From NCBI RefSeq assembly GCF_009363095.1, contig NZ_CP045295.1:1302001-1366000 (forward strand): a stretch of 64,000 nucleotides of DNA, written 5' to 3'. This document shows positions 1-7,898 of the stretch, in pieces. A program made the translations under genes and the position numbers. The stretch comes from Paenibacillus cellulositrophicus. Lineage in GTDB: Bacteria; Bacillota; Bacilli; Paenibacillales; Paenibacillaceae. A model generated the notes under the pieces. The model saw nothing but the letters and a program-made list of their open reading frames with translations, searched no databases and was not told the DNA's origin. The stretch's first letter is position 1; each line of letters begins with the position of its first letter.

Positions 1-1727
1 GCCTCGGCCTCGGGCAGCATCCAATAACCGTCTTTGCCGTACAGCCGCTGGTGAAAGTCATAATCGGCCGCGATTTCCACCTGGGACTCCTCGTCCTTGC
101 CGATTTCGATCAGCGTCTCGGGCGCCCCGCCTTCCAGCTTCCTCCCGGGAAGCTGCTTCGCGGACGGCTGGTTGCCGCCTGTGATCGTGTCGGCACCGAT
201 GTAGAGCCTCGACTTGGCCGGATCGAATGGATGATCCAGCTTCATGCCGATGTACAGGTAGCCCTCATCATGCGTAATTTTCATATCCTGGACTCCCGGG
301 ATCTTGCCCTGCCAGTGCTGTACTTCCCCTTCCGGGAGCCTGTCCCAGTCGGTGAGATTGCCGTCAATCGTAATCAGCTTCTCCTTGCCCGGCAGCATGC
401 CGAGCAGGCCGAACATTTTCTCATTGGTCAGAACGTTGATCCAATAGGACCTCCGGTCTTCAGGCAGCTCCATCGGCATCGTGTTCCAGGTTTTCTTGAA
501 CCATTCGTCCTGCCACATGAACAGGATGGCGCCAGCGTAGCCTTCGTCGTGAATGTCTTTGGTCAGGGATGCATCGATCTCTCCCTGCTCCTGTTCGTTA
601 TGGCCGCCCTGGTCGCGCCCTCCGGCGCCAAAATGCGACACGCCGACAGAAGAAGGAACACCGTACTCCGTGACCATCAGCGGCATGTCCTTATACTTGG
701 CCTTTAGCTGACGGAGATAAGCTTTGTAGGTATTGTAGTTCCCCTTGTCGTCCTTGATCGTCTGGAGCGTCGAATCCGTCCGGAAAAAGTCCGGGTAATA
801 CGGATAGACGTGATAGGCCGCGAAATAACCGCCTTTCCAGCCGGTAGGCTGAACATGCCGGGCATCGACGCTCGCCATGTCTTCCTCGAACAGCGGTTCG
901 CCAGGGTGGCTGAGCACATCGGTCGTGACCCAGTTGGTGAAAGTCACGGGATGCTCCCAACCGTAATGCTCCTCCTGCTCGGCCGTATAGTCAAGCAAGC
1001 TGGCCAGCCAGTTTTCGAACGGAGCCGCGTCTTTCGTACCCGAAAAATACTTGCCCTGATAGGCCTTCACGTCGCTGTGCACTTTGTTTGTATTTTTGAC
1101 CATACCTGGGTCCCATTCGGTTCCAAGATGCCATGCCATCAAGTATTTGCCGGCATTCGCCTTGTACTCCCCGCTTGCCGAACCCTGCTTCTGCGGAATC
1201 GTGACATCGCCGTATACCGCGGCAACCGCCTTCTTGATTTCCTCTTTGAACTGTTTCGTAATATCCCCCGAATAGGCGTCCTGCTGCTCGATCAGCTGTT
1301 CTTCAGGCGACCAGATCCCCTGCATAAAATACAGAGGGTCGTCCCCCTTGTCTTTGTTGTACTTGACGAGAGCCTGATAGAATACGGGCTGGTGAATCGT
1401 ATAGACCCGTATGACGTTAGCGCCCATGTCGTCAATTTCTTTAAACCAGCGCAGATAATCTTCCTCGGTCGCCGGCAGCTCCCCCGGAAAATGTCCCGGC
1501 ACCGTGGCGCCAAGATTAACGCCTTTAACGAATATCTCTTTCCATGTCCCGTCCTTCTCGTACTTCAGGAAACGGTCCCCCTGGGTTTTAAACGTAAATC
1601 TCGTACCGTCCGGATCTTTGTAGGCCGCAGCCGTCGGGTTCTTCAACATCAGTCCCGCCGCCCCGCCTCCGGCTATGAGAACCGCAGCCGCCGTGATCCA
1701 AATAAATAGTGTTTTACGTCTGATCAT
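1..1727 (-). CDS. Exported glycoside-hydrolase-like protein, C-terminus beyond window
   Basis: The frame is open from the ATG at 1727 to the window edge, so about 575 residues are visible and the C-terminus is missing. The N-terminus is MIRRK followed by a hydrophobic stretch (about residues 7-22), which fits a signal anchor or signal peptide. The body begins like clan-A TIM-barrel glycosidases (VKGVNLGATVPG, then GANVIRVYTIH) and has a late VTEYGVP motif whose Glu is a plausible catalytic nucleophile. The last part (GKEKLITIDGNLTDW onward) resembles a beta-sandwich substrate-binding module. I infer an extracytoplasmic carbohydrate-active enzyme, but the family and substrate cannot be named, and no clear acid/base Asn-Glu pair was found. 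A GAGGTGGG ribosome binding site precedes the start. Confidence 0.7.
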   Translation of the reverse strand, partial: MIRRKTLFIWITAAAVLIAGGGAAGLMLKNPTAAAYKDPDGTRFTFKTQGDRFLKYEKDGTWKEIFVKGVNLGATVPGHFPGELPATEEDYLRWFKEIDDMGANVIRVYTIHQPVFYQALVKYNKDKGDDPLYFMQGIWSPEEQLIEQQDAYSGDITKQFKEEIKKAVAAVYGDVTIPQKQGSASGEYKANAGKYLMAWHLGTEWDPGMVKNTNKVHSDVKAYQGKYFSGTKDAAPFENWLASLLDYTAEQEEHYGWEHPVTFTNWVTTDVLSHPGEPLFEEDMASVDARHVQPTGWKGGYFAAYHVYPYYPDFFRTDSTLQTIKDDKGNYNTYKAYLRQLKAKYKDMPLMVTEYGVPSSVGVSHFGAGGRDQGGHNEQEQGEIDASLTKDIHDEGYAGAILFMWQDEWFKKTWNTMPMELPEDRRSYWINVLTNEKMFGLLGMLPGKEKLITIDGNLTDWDRLPEGEVQHWQGKIPGVQDMKITHDEGYLYIGMKLDHPFDPAKSRLYIGADTITGGNQPSAKQLPGRKLEGGAPETLIEIGKDEESQVEIAADYDFHQRLYGKDGYWMLPEAE

Positions 1728-2552
1728 CGCCTCTTCGTTCCCACCTCGTTTTCGATTTTTGCCTCATCGGTCCGGGGCTTGGCCTTCGCCTAAATCTAAT
1801 TTTTAACTATTCGGCCCCGATCTGTAAACTAGGCTAGTAGTTGGAAATTTCCCACCCCGCCGACCTAGCCCGCCACTCCCTCGTGCGGACCATAGAGCCC
1901 TGCCATCCCCTGTCAGCCGACCCCGTTACGAATGACAAAGAAACGTAAACCAAGCCTTGAGCCGACAGGTTAACTGGACATTTATACGCCTCAAAATTGC
2001 TAAAGTTGTGGTCTTTTTAACAGCTTTATCCATAAAGATTACAAAATTGATACCATAGTCCGATAAAGCGACAGCGAAAAACCGCGTCACATCAACGTTT
2101 GCCAATTTATGTCACATTACAAAAATGAGAACGTAGTCCCGGATAGGACCTCCTGTCTTTTTTTCACCAAATCATTCCATTTACTGGATTCCAATTACCA
2201 GACTTTTCGTTCATTTTTGTGGTCCTTCCTCCCCGTTCCCCCGCTCCTTTGTAACTAGGATCATCGGGCAGGTTTTTCAAAAATCAATCGCTATGGGGGC
2301 TTTTTTTAAAATCGTAATTTGTTGAAATTTACCATTGGCTGCCTTTTCCCCGCCGAATTGCAAAACGTATGATCCCCCGGATTTCCAAAATAGGAAACAG
2401 GCCCCATTCCGTTCCTGGGCGTTCCCCTCCCATACCTACCCTGGATCCCGGCGGCTGAACCTGGTAATTTCTGCTGCCACGCTTCCTATCCATCGTTATG
2501 GCCATAGCGGCCTGGATGTCCGCCTATCCTGATCTCGCCCAAGTACGACACG
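1728..2552. other. Long intergenic region upstream of the hydrolase-like gene
   Basis: About 820 bases without a credible gene. The part nearest the hydrolase start (about 1770-1990) is GC-rich and has short self-complementary blocks on the minus strand, for example CGGGGC and GCCCCG about 40 bases apart, so a structured leader is possible. It does not match the cyclic-di-GMP, cyclic-di-AMP or SAM riboswitch signatures I know. The middle (about 2000-2300) is AT-rich and could hold promoters. The only listed-size frame (2335-2532, plus) has no ribosome binding site and an unlikely composition. Confidence 0.5.
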
Positions 2553-2592
2553 GCCAAAAGCCCGTTGTCTCCCAGACAAGACAACGGGCTCC
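2553..2592 (-). terminator. Intrinsic terminator of the polymerase/YolD operon
   Basis: A perfect 12-bp inverted repeat (2559-2570 with 2579-2590, arm AGCCCGTTGTCT) with an 8-base loop is followed on the minus strand by TTTT, seven bases beyond the YolD-like stop codon. Confidence 0.85.
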
Positions 2593-2598
2593 ATTCGG

Positions 2599-3099
2599 TT
2601 ATTTCTGCTTATGATCCTGCAGACGGGCGTACAATGCCGTAATCAGCCGGTCCGAGTACCGTCCGATTCTTACGCTGACCTCCGTGCGCATATAATCCCG
2701 CGTGATCGTGAAGGTATCCTCATACCCATGAAACGAATACCGGTACCAGATCATCTGGGTGTCCTTTCCCTCCTGGGTCAGATCGATGCGCTCATCGAGC
2801 ATGGTTTGCTCCACCTTGGACAAATCCTTCTGGATGTCCTGCAGCAGGACCTGGGCCACCTTCGAATAAAGGTGCTTCAAGGCCTCGCTTGACGCCTCGA
2901 TCGCCTGGATCCGCTTCTTCACGATCGATATCATGACCGGAAGCAGGATTCTGTCCCGCATCAGCTCCAGGTCCTCCCTGCGGGGCGGCCGGTGCTCCTC
3001 CGGCTGCTGCGAGCGCCGCTTCAGCAGTTCCTCCCGGTGCTGTGGCAGCATCATGCGGCTGGATTCCCAAATCCCGTTATTCTCAAGCTTCTTGCTCAT
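2599..3099 (-). CDS. YolD-like protein
   Basis: 166 residues. The N-terminal part carries the YolD-family signature (IWESSRMMLPQHREELLKR, about residues 10-28). That family is typically encoded directly after a UvrX/YqjW-type error-prone polymerase, as here: the start overlaps the polymerase stop by four bases (ATGA), so the two are translationally coupled. The middle, residues 50-105, is a charged helical region, and the end reads WYRYSFHGYEDTFTITRDYM, unlike the short beta-rich tail of textbook YolD proteins. YolD function is poorly understood; a role as accessory factor of the translesion polymerase is inferred from context only. A strong terminator follows. Confidence 0.75.
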   Translation of the reverse strand: MSKKLENNGIWESSRMMLPQHREELLKRRSQQPEEHRPPRREDLELMRDRILLPVMISIVKKRIQAIEASSEALKHLYSKVAQVLLQDIQKDLSKVEQTMLDERIDLTQEGKDTQMIWYRYSFHGYEDTFTITRDYMRTEVSVRIGRYSDRLITALYARLQDHKQK

Positions 3100-4370
3100 T
3101 TATAATGCCCCCCGATTTTCATGGACCGCTCCGCCGCCTGGCCGGCGCCCGTAAGGGAAGAGGCTCTTACGATCGCCATGCTGCCGTACCGCTGCTTGAT
3201 ATGGTCCGTCGCCTTCTCCAGAGCCCGCAGCCGCTCCTGGTCTTCAAACAGCGTCAGCTGGTAATTCCGGTCGTCGCTGAGCTCGCTCAGCATGACCCCG
3301 GCGCGCCTAACGGGCATGCGGTCCCAATGCTTATAAAAAATCGTTTTTACGGCTTCATATACCTTGTTCGTGTTGTTCGTGGGATCCGGCATTTTCATTT
3401 GCCGGGAAAAGCCTGTCGGCGCGTCATAAGGGCTGCACATGCAGCTGACCGTGACGACCGAGCCCATATATCCCTTCCGGCGGCAGTCGCGGCATACTTC
3501 TTCCGTCAGCTCCAGCAGGATCGTGTCGACCTCCTTGGGGATGGCGTAGTCCCGGGGCAGCGTCATCATATGCCCGACCGATTTGGGAGGCTTGTCGAAC
3601 GTTTCCGGGGTCACCTTGCTGTCGTCCATGCCGTTGGCGGTGCGCCACATCACTTCGGCCTGGATATCCGACTGCTTGCCGAACCGCGCCCGGAATTTAT
3701 CCTTCAGCTGGGGAAGAGGCGTTCTCGCCACATCCCCGATCGTCGTCATGCCGAGCTTGGCAAAATGGGCCGTCATGCGCGAGCCCACTCCAAACATTTT
3801 ATGGACCGGCTCCGGCCAGAGCTTCTTCTCGATGTCGGCTTTGGGCAGTATAAAAATGCCCTCCTTGTTCTTCTTCGCCCAAATGTCAGTGGCGATTTTA
3901 GCCAAAATTTTGTTCGAGCTGATGCCGACCCGCACCCAGACTCCCGTCTCCTCCATCACCTTCTGCTGGATTGACTTGGCAATGCTCACGGGGTCGCCGA
4001 AGAGAGCCAGGCTGCCGGTCACGTCCAGAAACTGCTCGTCGATGCTGAATATTTCGACCAGATCGGTATATTCCTCGTAAATCCGGGTAATCTGAAGCGA
4101 GACATCGATATAATGCTGCATTCTTGGACGCATAATGACGAGATCCGGGCACTTCTTGAGCGCCTCCCCCAGCCGTTCGGCGGTCGATACCCCATAACTC
4201 TTGGCGATCGGGCATGCGGCCAGAATGATGCCCGATCTGCGCATCGGGTCTCCGGCAACGGCGAGCGGCCTGTCTTTATACTCCGGATGATCCGCTTTCT
4301 CTACGCTTGCATAAAAGCTCTGACAATCGGCCAAAAATATAATTCTCTCCTTTGATCTACTCAAGCGCAC
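3096..4370 (-). CDS. Y-family DNA polymerase (UvrX/YqjW type, DinB/UmuC superfamily)
   Basis: 424 residues. Translesion polymerase that copies damaged templates during the SOS response. The palm carries the catalytic carboxylates: LADCQSFYASVE near residue 14 and SIDEQFLDV near residue 108. GISSNKILAKIATD and a helix-hairpin-helix region (FGVGSRMTAHFAKLGM) follow, then the little-finger domain. Near the C-terminus YQLTLFED is a clear beta-clamp binding motif of the QLxLF type. Start: GTG at 4370 lies only three bases after GGAGGG; the TTG two codons downstream has better spacing and is an alternative. Two LexA-like boxes lie about 145-180 bases upstream. It forms an operon with the overlapping YolD-like gene. 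Confidence 0.92.
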   Translation of the reverse strand: MRLSRSKERIIFLADCQSFYASVEKADHPEYKDRPLAVAGDPMRRSGIILAACPIAKSYGVSTAERLGEALKKCPDLVIMRPRMQHYIDVSLQITRIYEEYTDLVEIFSIDEQFLDVTGSLALFGDPVSIAKSIQQKVMEETGVWVRVGISSNKILAKIATDIWAKKNKEGIFILPKADIEKKLWPEPVHKMFGVGSRMTAHFAKLGMTTIGDVARTPLPQLKDKFRARFGKQSDIQAEVMWRTANGMDDSKVTPETFDKPPKSVGHMMTLPRDYAIPKEVDTILLELTEEVCRDCRRKGYMGSVVTVSCMCSPYDAPTGFSRQMKMPDPTNNTNKVYEAVKTIFYKHWDRMPVRRAGVMLSELSDDRNYQLTLFEDQERLRALEKATDHIKQRYGSMAIVRASSLTGAGQAAERSMKIGGHYK

Positions 4371-4512
4371 ACACCCTCCACATCCACTTTGGCATTTCGT
4401 TAAACCGGTTTGGGCCGGGCAGCTCCGAGAAGCTCTAGCTCCCCAAAGACCGCTCGTCGAAAAAAACGATCCGGGCCGCTTCCCTCTCCACGAAGCATGC
4501 TCACTCGGTAAG

Positions 4513-4526
4513 CGAACGTATATTCG
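4513..4526. promoter_or_regulatory. LexA (DinR) box 1
   Basis: CGAACGTATATTCG matches the Bacillus-type SOS box (CGAAC, four bases, GTTCG) at all but one position of the symmetric core. It lies between the divergent polymerase and SRAP genes. Confidence 0.75.
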
Positions 4527-4527
4527 T

Positions 4528-4533
4528 ATTATA
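4528..4533 (-). promoter_or_regulatory. -10 element for the polymerase operon
   Basis: TATAAT on the minus strand, lying exactly between the two LexA-like boxes. The -35 is weak (TTGCAT at a 19-base spacing). Binding of LexA on either side would block this promoter. Confidence 0.55.
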
Positions 4534-4536
4534 TAC

Positions 4537-4550
4537 CAAACACATGTTCT
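4537..4550. promoter_or_regulatory. LexA (DinR) box 2
   Basis: CAAACACATGTTCT matches the degenerate SOS consensus (CGAACRNRYGTTYG) at 12 of 14 positions. Its centre is 24 bases from that of box 1. Confidence 0.6.
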
Positions 4551-4666
4551 CTATGCAAATGTATTTTTTGACAGCCTTCCCTTGCTGCTGGCAGACAGGC
4601 TGGCGTAAACCGGCATCCCGCGGTACACTGTTTACAACGATCATTCCACAAAAGGGGGAGTGCCTG

Positions 4667-5341
4667 ATGTGCGGCCGTTATACACTGACCGTGTCGATGG
4701 AAGAATTGATGCTGCGCTATGAGCTTGAGCTTGCGCTGAACTTTCATCCCCGTTATAATATCGCTCCGGCGCAGAACGTACTGGCCGTCATTCATGATGG
4801 AAGCAGCCTTCGCGCCGGTCAGCTTAAATGGGGGCTGGTCCCGTCCTGGGCCAAAGACAGCAGCATGGGGAGCAAGATGATCAACGCCCGAAGCGAAACG
4901 CTGGCGGACAAGCCGGCCTATAAGCTGCCTTTTGCGAGGAAGCGGTGCCTGATCCCCGCCGACGGATTTTATGAATGGATGAAAACCGACAGCGGCAAAG
5001 TCCCTTATCGGATTACCCTCCGGGGCGGGGGAATCTTCAGCATGGCCGGCCTCTACGACACCTGGCTGCAGGAGGACGGCAGCAAGCTGAGCACCTGCAC
5101 GGTCATCACTTCCAGGCCCAATGCACTGATGGCGCCGATCCATGACCGGATGCCCGTCATTTTGCGCCCGGAAGACGAAATGGCCTGGCTGGAACGCGGG
5201 CAGACGGACGTAAACGCCCTGCAGAAGCTGCTCGTGCCCTATCCTGCCGAGGAAATGGAAGCTTACCCGGTCTCAAGGACGGTCAATTCGGTTAAAAACG
5301 ATACGCCCGATTGCATCGAACGGGTGCCGGAAGGCGCGTAA
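4667..5341 (+). CDS. SRAP-domain abasic-site processing protein (YedK/HMCES family)
   Basis: 224 residues. Family members bind single-stranded DNA and form a thiazolidine crosslink between Cys2 and an abasic site, shielding it during replication. The start is fixed by the required MCGRYT: ATG at 4667 with AAAGGGGGAG just upstream. The frame extends to 4544, but the extra residues do not belong to the fold and would bury Cys2. Other family motifs: RYNIAPAQ, WGLVPSWAKD, NARSET, IPADGFYEW (Glu of the active site) and IHDRMPVIL (active-site His). It diverges from the translesion polymerase operon, with LexA-like boxes between them, so SOS induction is likely. Confidence 0.93.
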   Translation: MCGRYTLTVSMEELMLRYELELALNFHPRYNIAPAQNVLAVIHDGSSLRAGQLKWGLVPSWAKDSSMGSKMINARSETLADKPAYKLPFARKRCLIPADGFYEWMKTDSGKVPYRITLRGGGIFSMAGLYDTWLQEDGSKLSTCTVITSRPNALMAPIHDRMPVILRPEDEMAWLERGQTDVNALQKLLVPYPAEEMEAYPVSRTVNSVKNDTPDCIERVPEGA

Positions 5342-5350
5342 CCGTTTATA

Positions 5351-5405
5351 TGCAAAAAAAGCGCCGCCTTGCACGAACCTTTACGGTCCGGCTGGGCGGC
5401 GCTTT
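5351..5405. terminator. Bidirectional terminator between SRAP and cupredoxin genes
   Basis: An 11-bp perfect inverted repeat (AAAGCGCCGCC at 5358-5368 with GGCGGCGCTTT at 5395-5405). A run of A before the left arm gives a T-tract on the minus strand, so it can serve both converging genes. Confidence 0.8.
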
Positions 5406-5466
5406 CTCGATTCTGCCACTGTTTCGTCAGAAGGCAGTCCGGTGCTCCATCATCTGCTAAGCCAAT

Positions 5467-5853
5467 TTATTCAACAATCAGGGTCCCCTTCATATCGCTG
5501 TGGCCCGCACCGCACATGACGGAGCAGTGGAACTCATGCTCACCTGCTTGATCGGCGGTAAACTCTGCAGAGCTTGGCTTCTGCAGGTCCACGTTGAAAT
5601 CGGGAATGGCCAGACCGTGGTTTCCATCTTTGTTCTCCAGCGTAATTTTGACTTTTTCTCCCTTTTTGACCTTGATCTCGGATGGCTCAAACTTAAAGTT
5701 TGACGCCGTCACCTTGATTTCCTTCACGCCGTCCGAGCCGCCGGAAGACGAAGACTCGTCCGACGAGCCGCTCCCGCTTCCGCCGCTGCTTCCGCAGGCG
5801 CTAAGCACAAAAACCAGCAGCAACGTAAGTCCCATCAGCATCCATTTTTTCAT
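5467..5853 (-). CDS. Cupredoxin lipoprotein with a CuA-type copper site
   Basis: 128 residues from the ATG at 5853, which has GGAGGG seven bases upstream; a longer frame starts at 5868. A lipoprotein signal with lipobox VLSAC is followed by a Gly/Ser-rich linker and a cupredoxin domain. The end carries HCSVMCGAGHSDM, the Cys-x3-Cys-x3-His-x2-Met pattern of the binuclear CuA centre of cytochrome oxidase subunit II, and an upstream His in GNHGLAIPDF supplies the remaining ligand. No oxidase genes are nearby. It is the last gene of a leftward set with a flavin dehydrogenase and TatA, so I infer that it carries electrons from that enzyme at the outer face of the membrane. Confidence 0.85.
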   Translation of the reverse strand: MKKWMLMGLTLLLVFVLSACGSSGGSGSGSSDESSSSGGSDGVKEIKVTASNFKFEPSEIKVKKGEKVKITLENKDGNHGLAIPDFNVDLQKPSSAEFTADQAGEHEFHCSVMCGAGHSDMKGTLIVE

Positions 5854-5894
5854 GTTAAATCCCTCCATTTAAAATAATTAAGTATGTTGTTCTG

Positions 5895-6086
5895 TTATCC
5901 TTCCTGGCGGCGCCCCGCATCTTGCTTCTCCTCATCCTCTTCCGTCAGATGCCGCGCGGAGCTGCGGAATTCGTGAAGCGTCGTTCCCACCGCCTTGCCG
6001 AGCTGCGGGAGCTTGGACGGCCCGAACAGCAGCAGGACGAGCAGCAGCAACAGCAGCAGCCCCGGTACTCCGATCGTCGAAAGCAT
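5895..6086 (-). CDS. tatA: Sec-independent translocase component TatA
   Basis: 63 residues from the ATG at 6086 (AAGGAGGG upstream; the frame extends to 6107). It has the TatA/E layout: a single N-terminal membrane helix rich in Leu, then FGPSKLPQLGKAVG (the FGxxKLPxLG motif at the start of the amphipathic helix) and a short charged tail. It forms the size-variable pore element of the twin-arginine pathway. It lies between the GMC dehydrogenase and the cupredoxin, and the gene two upstream encodes a twin-arginine substrate, so this copy is probably dedicated to that enzyme. No tatC is in the window. Confidence 0.92.
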   Translation of the reverse strand: MLSTIGVPGLLLLLLLVLLLFGPSKLPQLGKAVGTTLHEFRSSARHLTEEDEEKQDAGRRQEG

Positions 6087-6151
6087 GGCCGATCCCTCCT
6101 TTTCCATGAAGTCGCATAACCATCACGCAGTAGCCCGAAAGCACTGCCTGT

Positions 6152-7870
6152 TCAGACAAGCATGCCTCCCTGTTTCAAATACTTCTGGATCCCTTCCGCC
6201 GCCCGGTAGGCAAGCGCGCCGACGGTATCGGTCGGATTGTAGCCGCTGTTATGCGGAAATGCCGAAGCACCTACCACAAACACGTTTTCCGCTTCCCACA
6301 TCTGCAGATAACTGTTCACCGCCGACGTTTCCGGGTCCGCGCCCATAATGACCCCGCCGGTATTGTGAGTGGATTGGTAAGGAACGATATTGTACGGATC
6401 GAGCTTGTCCTTGACCTCCACATGGGAAGGACCCATCTCCTTCATGACCTCACCGGCCTTGTCTGCCAGAAACTTCGTCAGCTCACGGTCCTGATCTTCG
6501 AAATCAAACGTAATCCGCAGCAGTGGTTTGCCGTAAATATCCTTATAGGTCGGATCGAGATCCAAATAGTGGTGCTTCCAGGGCAAGCTTGCCCCCTGCG
6601 TCGCTACGGTCAGCACGCGGTTAGCATATTTCAGTGTGGTCTTCTTCCACTCCTTGCCCCAGGTCGGCGTGCCCTTCGGCGCCGGATTGTTTTCGATCGG
6701 GCGAAGGCCGTTCTGGCTGATCCGGATGCCCGCCCCGTGCAGAAACTTCAAGTCGGAGTGGTCAAAGTTGTCCCCGTTGAAGTCGTCGAATTCCATCCCG
6801 AGCGCCCCGGCGCCCATGAACGTGCTGAATTCTTCATCATCGTAAAAGCCGACCGCGTGCCCGGAGTTGACCTGATATGCATAATTCCGGCCGATCGTCC
6901 CCCGGCCGGTTTTCCGGTCGTAGGGCGTTCCGAGCCTGGAGCTCAGCAGCAGGCGCACGTTATTCAGCACGAAGCTGCCGAGAATGACCACGTCCGCCGG
7001 CTGGGTCACCTCTTCCCCGGTCACCGTGTTGATGTACACTACGCCGGTCGCCTTTTTGCCGTCATGGAGAATTTCGGTCACGTTTGAGAACGTGCGCACC
7101 TCCAGCTTGCCGGTGGCCATCGCCGTCGGGATTACAGTCACGACCGGATCCGCCTTTGCGCCGTACTCGCAGCCGAACCGCTCGCAAAATCCGCAGTACT
7201 GGCAGGCCGCACGGGAGACGCCGTCCGGATTTTTGTAGTTCTCGCTCAGGTTGGCCGAAGGGATCATGTACGGATGGTACCCGAGCTTTTTCGACGCCTC
7301 CTCGAACCTTTGCAGGATCGGCGTTTTTTTCATCGGCGGGGTCGGAAACGGATGGGACCGTTTGCCAAGCATCGGGTTCGCTTCCGATTCCCCGGAAATG
7401 CCGGCCATCTGCTCGAACTTGTCGTAATACGGCTCGATTTCATCATACGTGATTCCCCAATCCTGCAGCTGCATGCCGGCGGGAATTTTGCCTTTTCCAT
7501 ACCGATCGACCGTCTGGCTGTAAATCTCAAAGTCATACGGCAGGAAGCGGTGCGTCTGCCCGTTCCAATGCGATCCAGCGCCGCCGAGCCCGTCCCCCAG
7601 CAGGAAAGAGCCATAGCTGCGCATCGGCAGCGCCCTCATCGATTCCGCATTGCGGAACGTGATCGTTTCCTTAGACAAGTCCTGCATCAATTCAAAACGC
7701 CGCGCATAACGCAGCTCATCATGATCCATGAAATAATCTTCCGTACTCCTGCTTTTTCCGCGCTCCAGTCCGACGACCTGGACGCCCGCTTTGGTCAGTT
7801 CGGCCGCAATGATGCCGCCGACCCAGCCCATTCCAACAATAACCACTGGTACTTTAGGTAATTTGGCCAC
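6152..7870 (-). CDS. GMC-family flavin dehydrogenase, large subunit
   Basis: 572 residues. FAD-dependent oxidoreductase of the glucose-methanol-choline family, closest in context to the flavoprotein subunit of gluconate or sorbitol dehydrogenases. The N-terminus is the dinucleotide-binding VVIVGMGWVGG, with no signal peptide. A Cys cluster CQYCGFCERFGC (about residue 220) may hold an iron-sulfur centre, as in related bacterial glucose dehydrogenases; this is an inference. The C-terminus has STHNTGG and FPHNSGYNPTDT, the His-Asn active-site region of the family. Start GTG at 7870, eight bases after AAGGGGA. It follows the subunit-3 gene by 28 bases, so it is probably exported as a passenger of that Tat substrate. 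The sugar or alcohol oxidised is unknown. Confidence 0.88.
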   Translation of the reverse strand: MAKLPKVPVVIVGMGWVGGIIAAELTKAGVQVVGLERGKSRSTEDYFMDHDELRYARRFELMQDLSKETITFRNAESMRALPMRSYGSFLLGDGLGGAGSHWNGQTHRFLPYDFEIYSQTVDRYGKGKIPAGMQLQDWGITYDEIEPYYDKFEQMAGISGESEANPMLGKRSHPFPTPPMKKTPILQRFEEASKKLGYHPYMIPSANLSENYKNPDGVSRAACQYCGFCERFGCEYGAKADPVVTVIPTAMATGKLEVRTFSNVTEILHDGKKATGVVYINTVTGEEVTQPADVVILGSFVLNNVRLLLSSRLGTPYDRKTGRGTIGRNYAYQVNSGHAVGFYDDEEFSTFMGAGALGMEFDDFNGDNFDHSDLKFLHGAGIRISQNGLRPIENNPAPKGTPTWGKEWKKTTLKYANRVLTVATQGASLPWKHHYLDLDPTYKDIYGKPLLRITFDFEDQDRELTKFLADKAGEVMKEMGPSHVEVKDKLDPYNIVPYQSTHNTGGVIMGADPETSAVNSYLQMWEAENVFVVGASAFPHNSGYNPTDTVGALAYRAAEGIQKYLKQGGMLV

Positions 7871-7898
7871 GTCTGATGTCCCCTTATATCTGTGAAAT

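Noticed and set aside
51..707. Plus-strand frame of 218 residues opposite the hydrolase gene
   Set aside because: It lies within the minus-strand coding region, has no ribosome binding site and no family motif; it is a shadow of a GC-rich gene.
1770..1990. Cyclic-di-GMP or cyclic-di-AMP riboswitch ahead of the hydrolase gene
   Set aside because: Conserved words of these families (for example CGCAAAGCC, or GGGGAACC with AGCTAACCTCG) are not present in order.
2335..2532. 65-residue frame in the gap before the YolD-like gene
   Set aside because: No ribosome binding site, non-ATG start, and Pro/Ser-rich sequence without family features.
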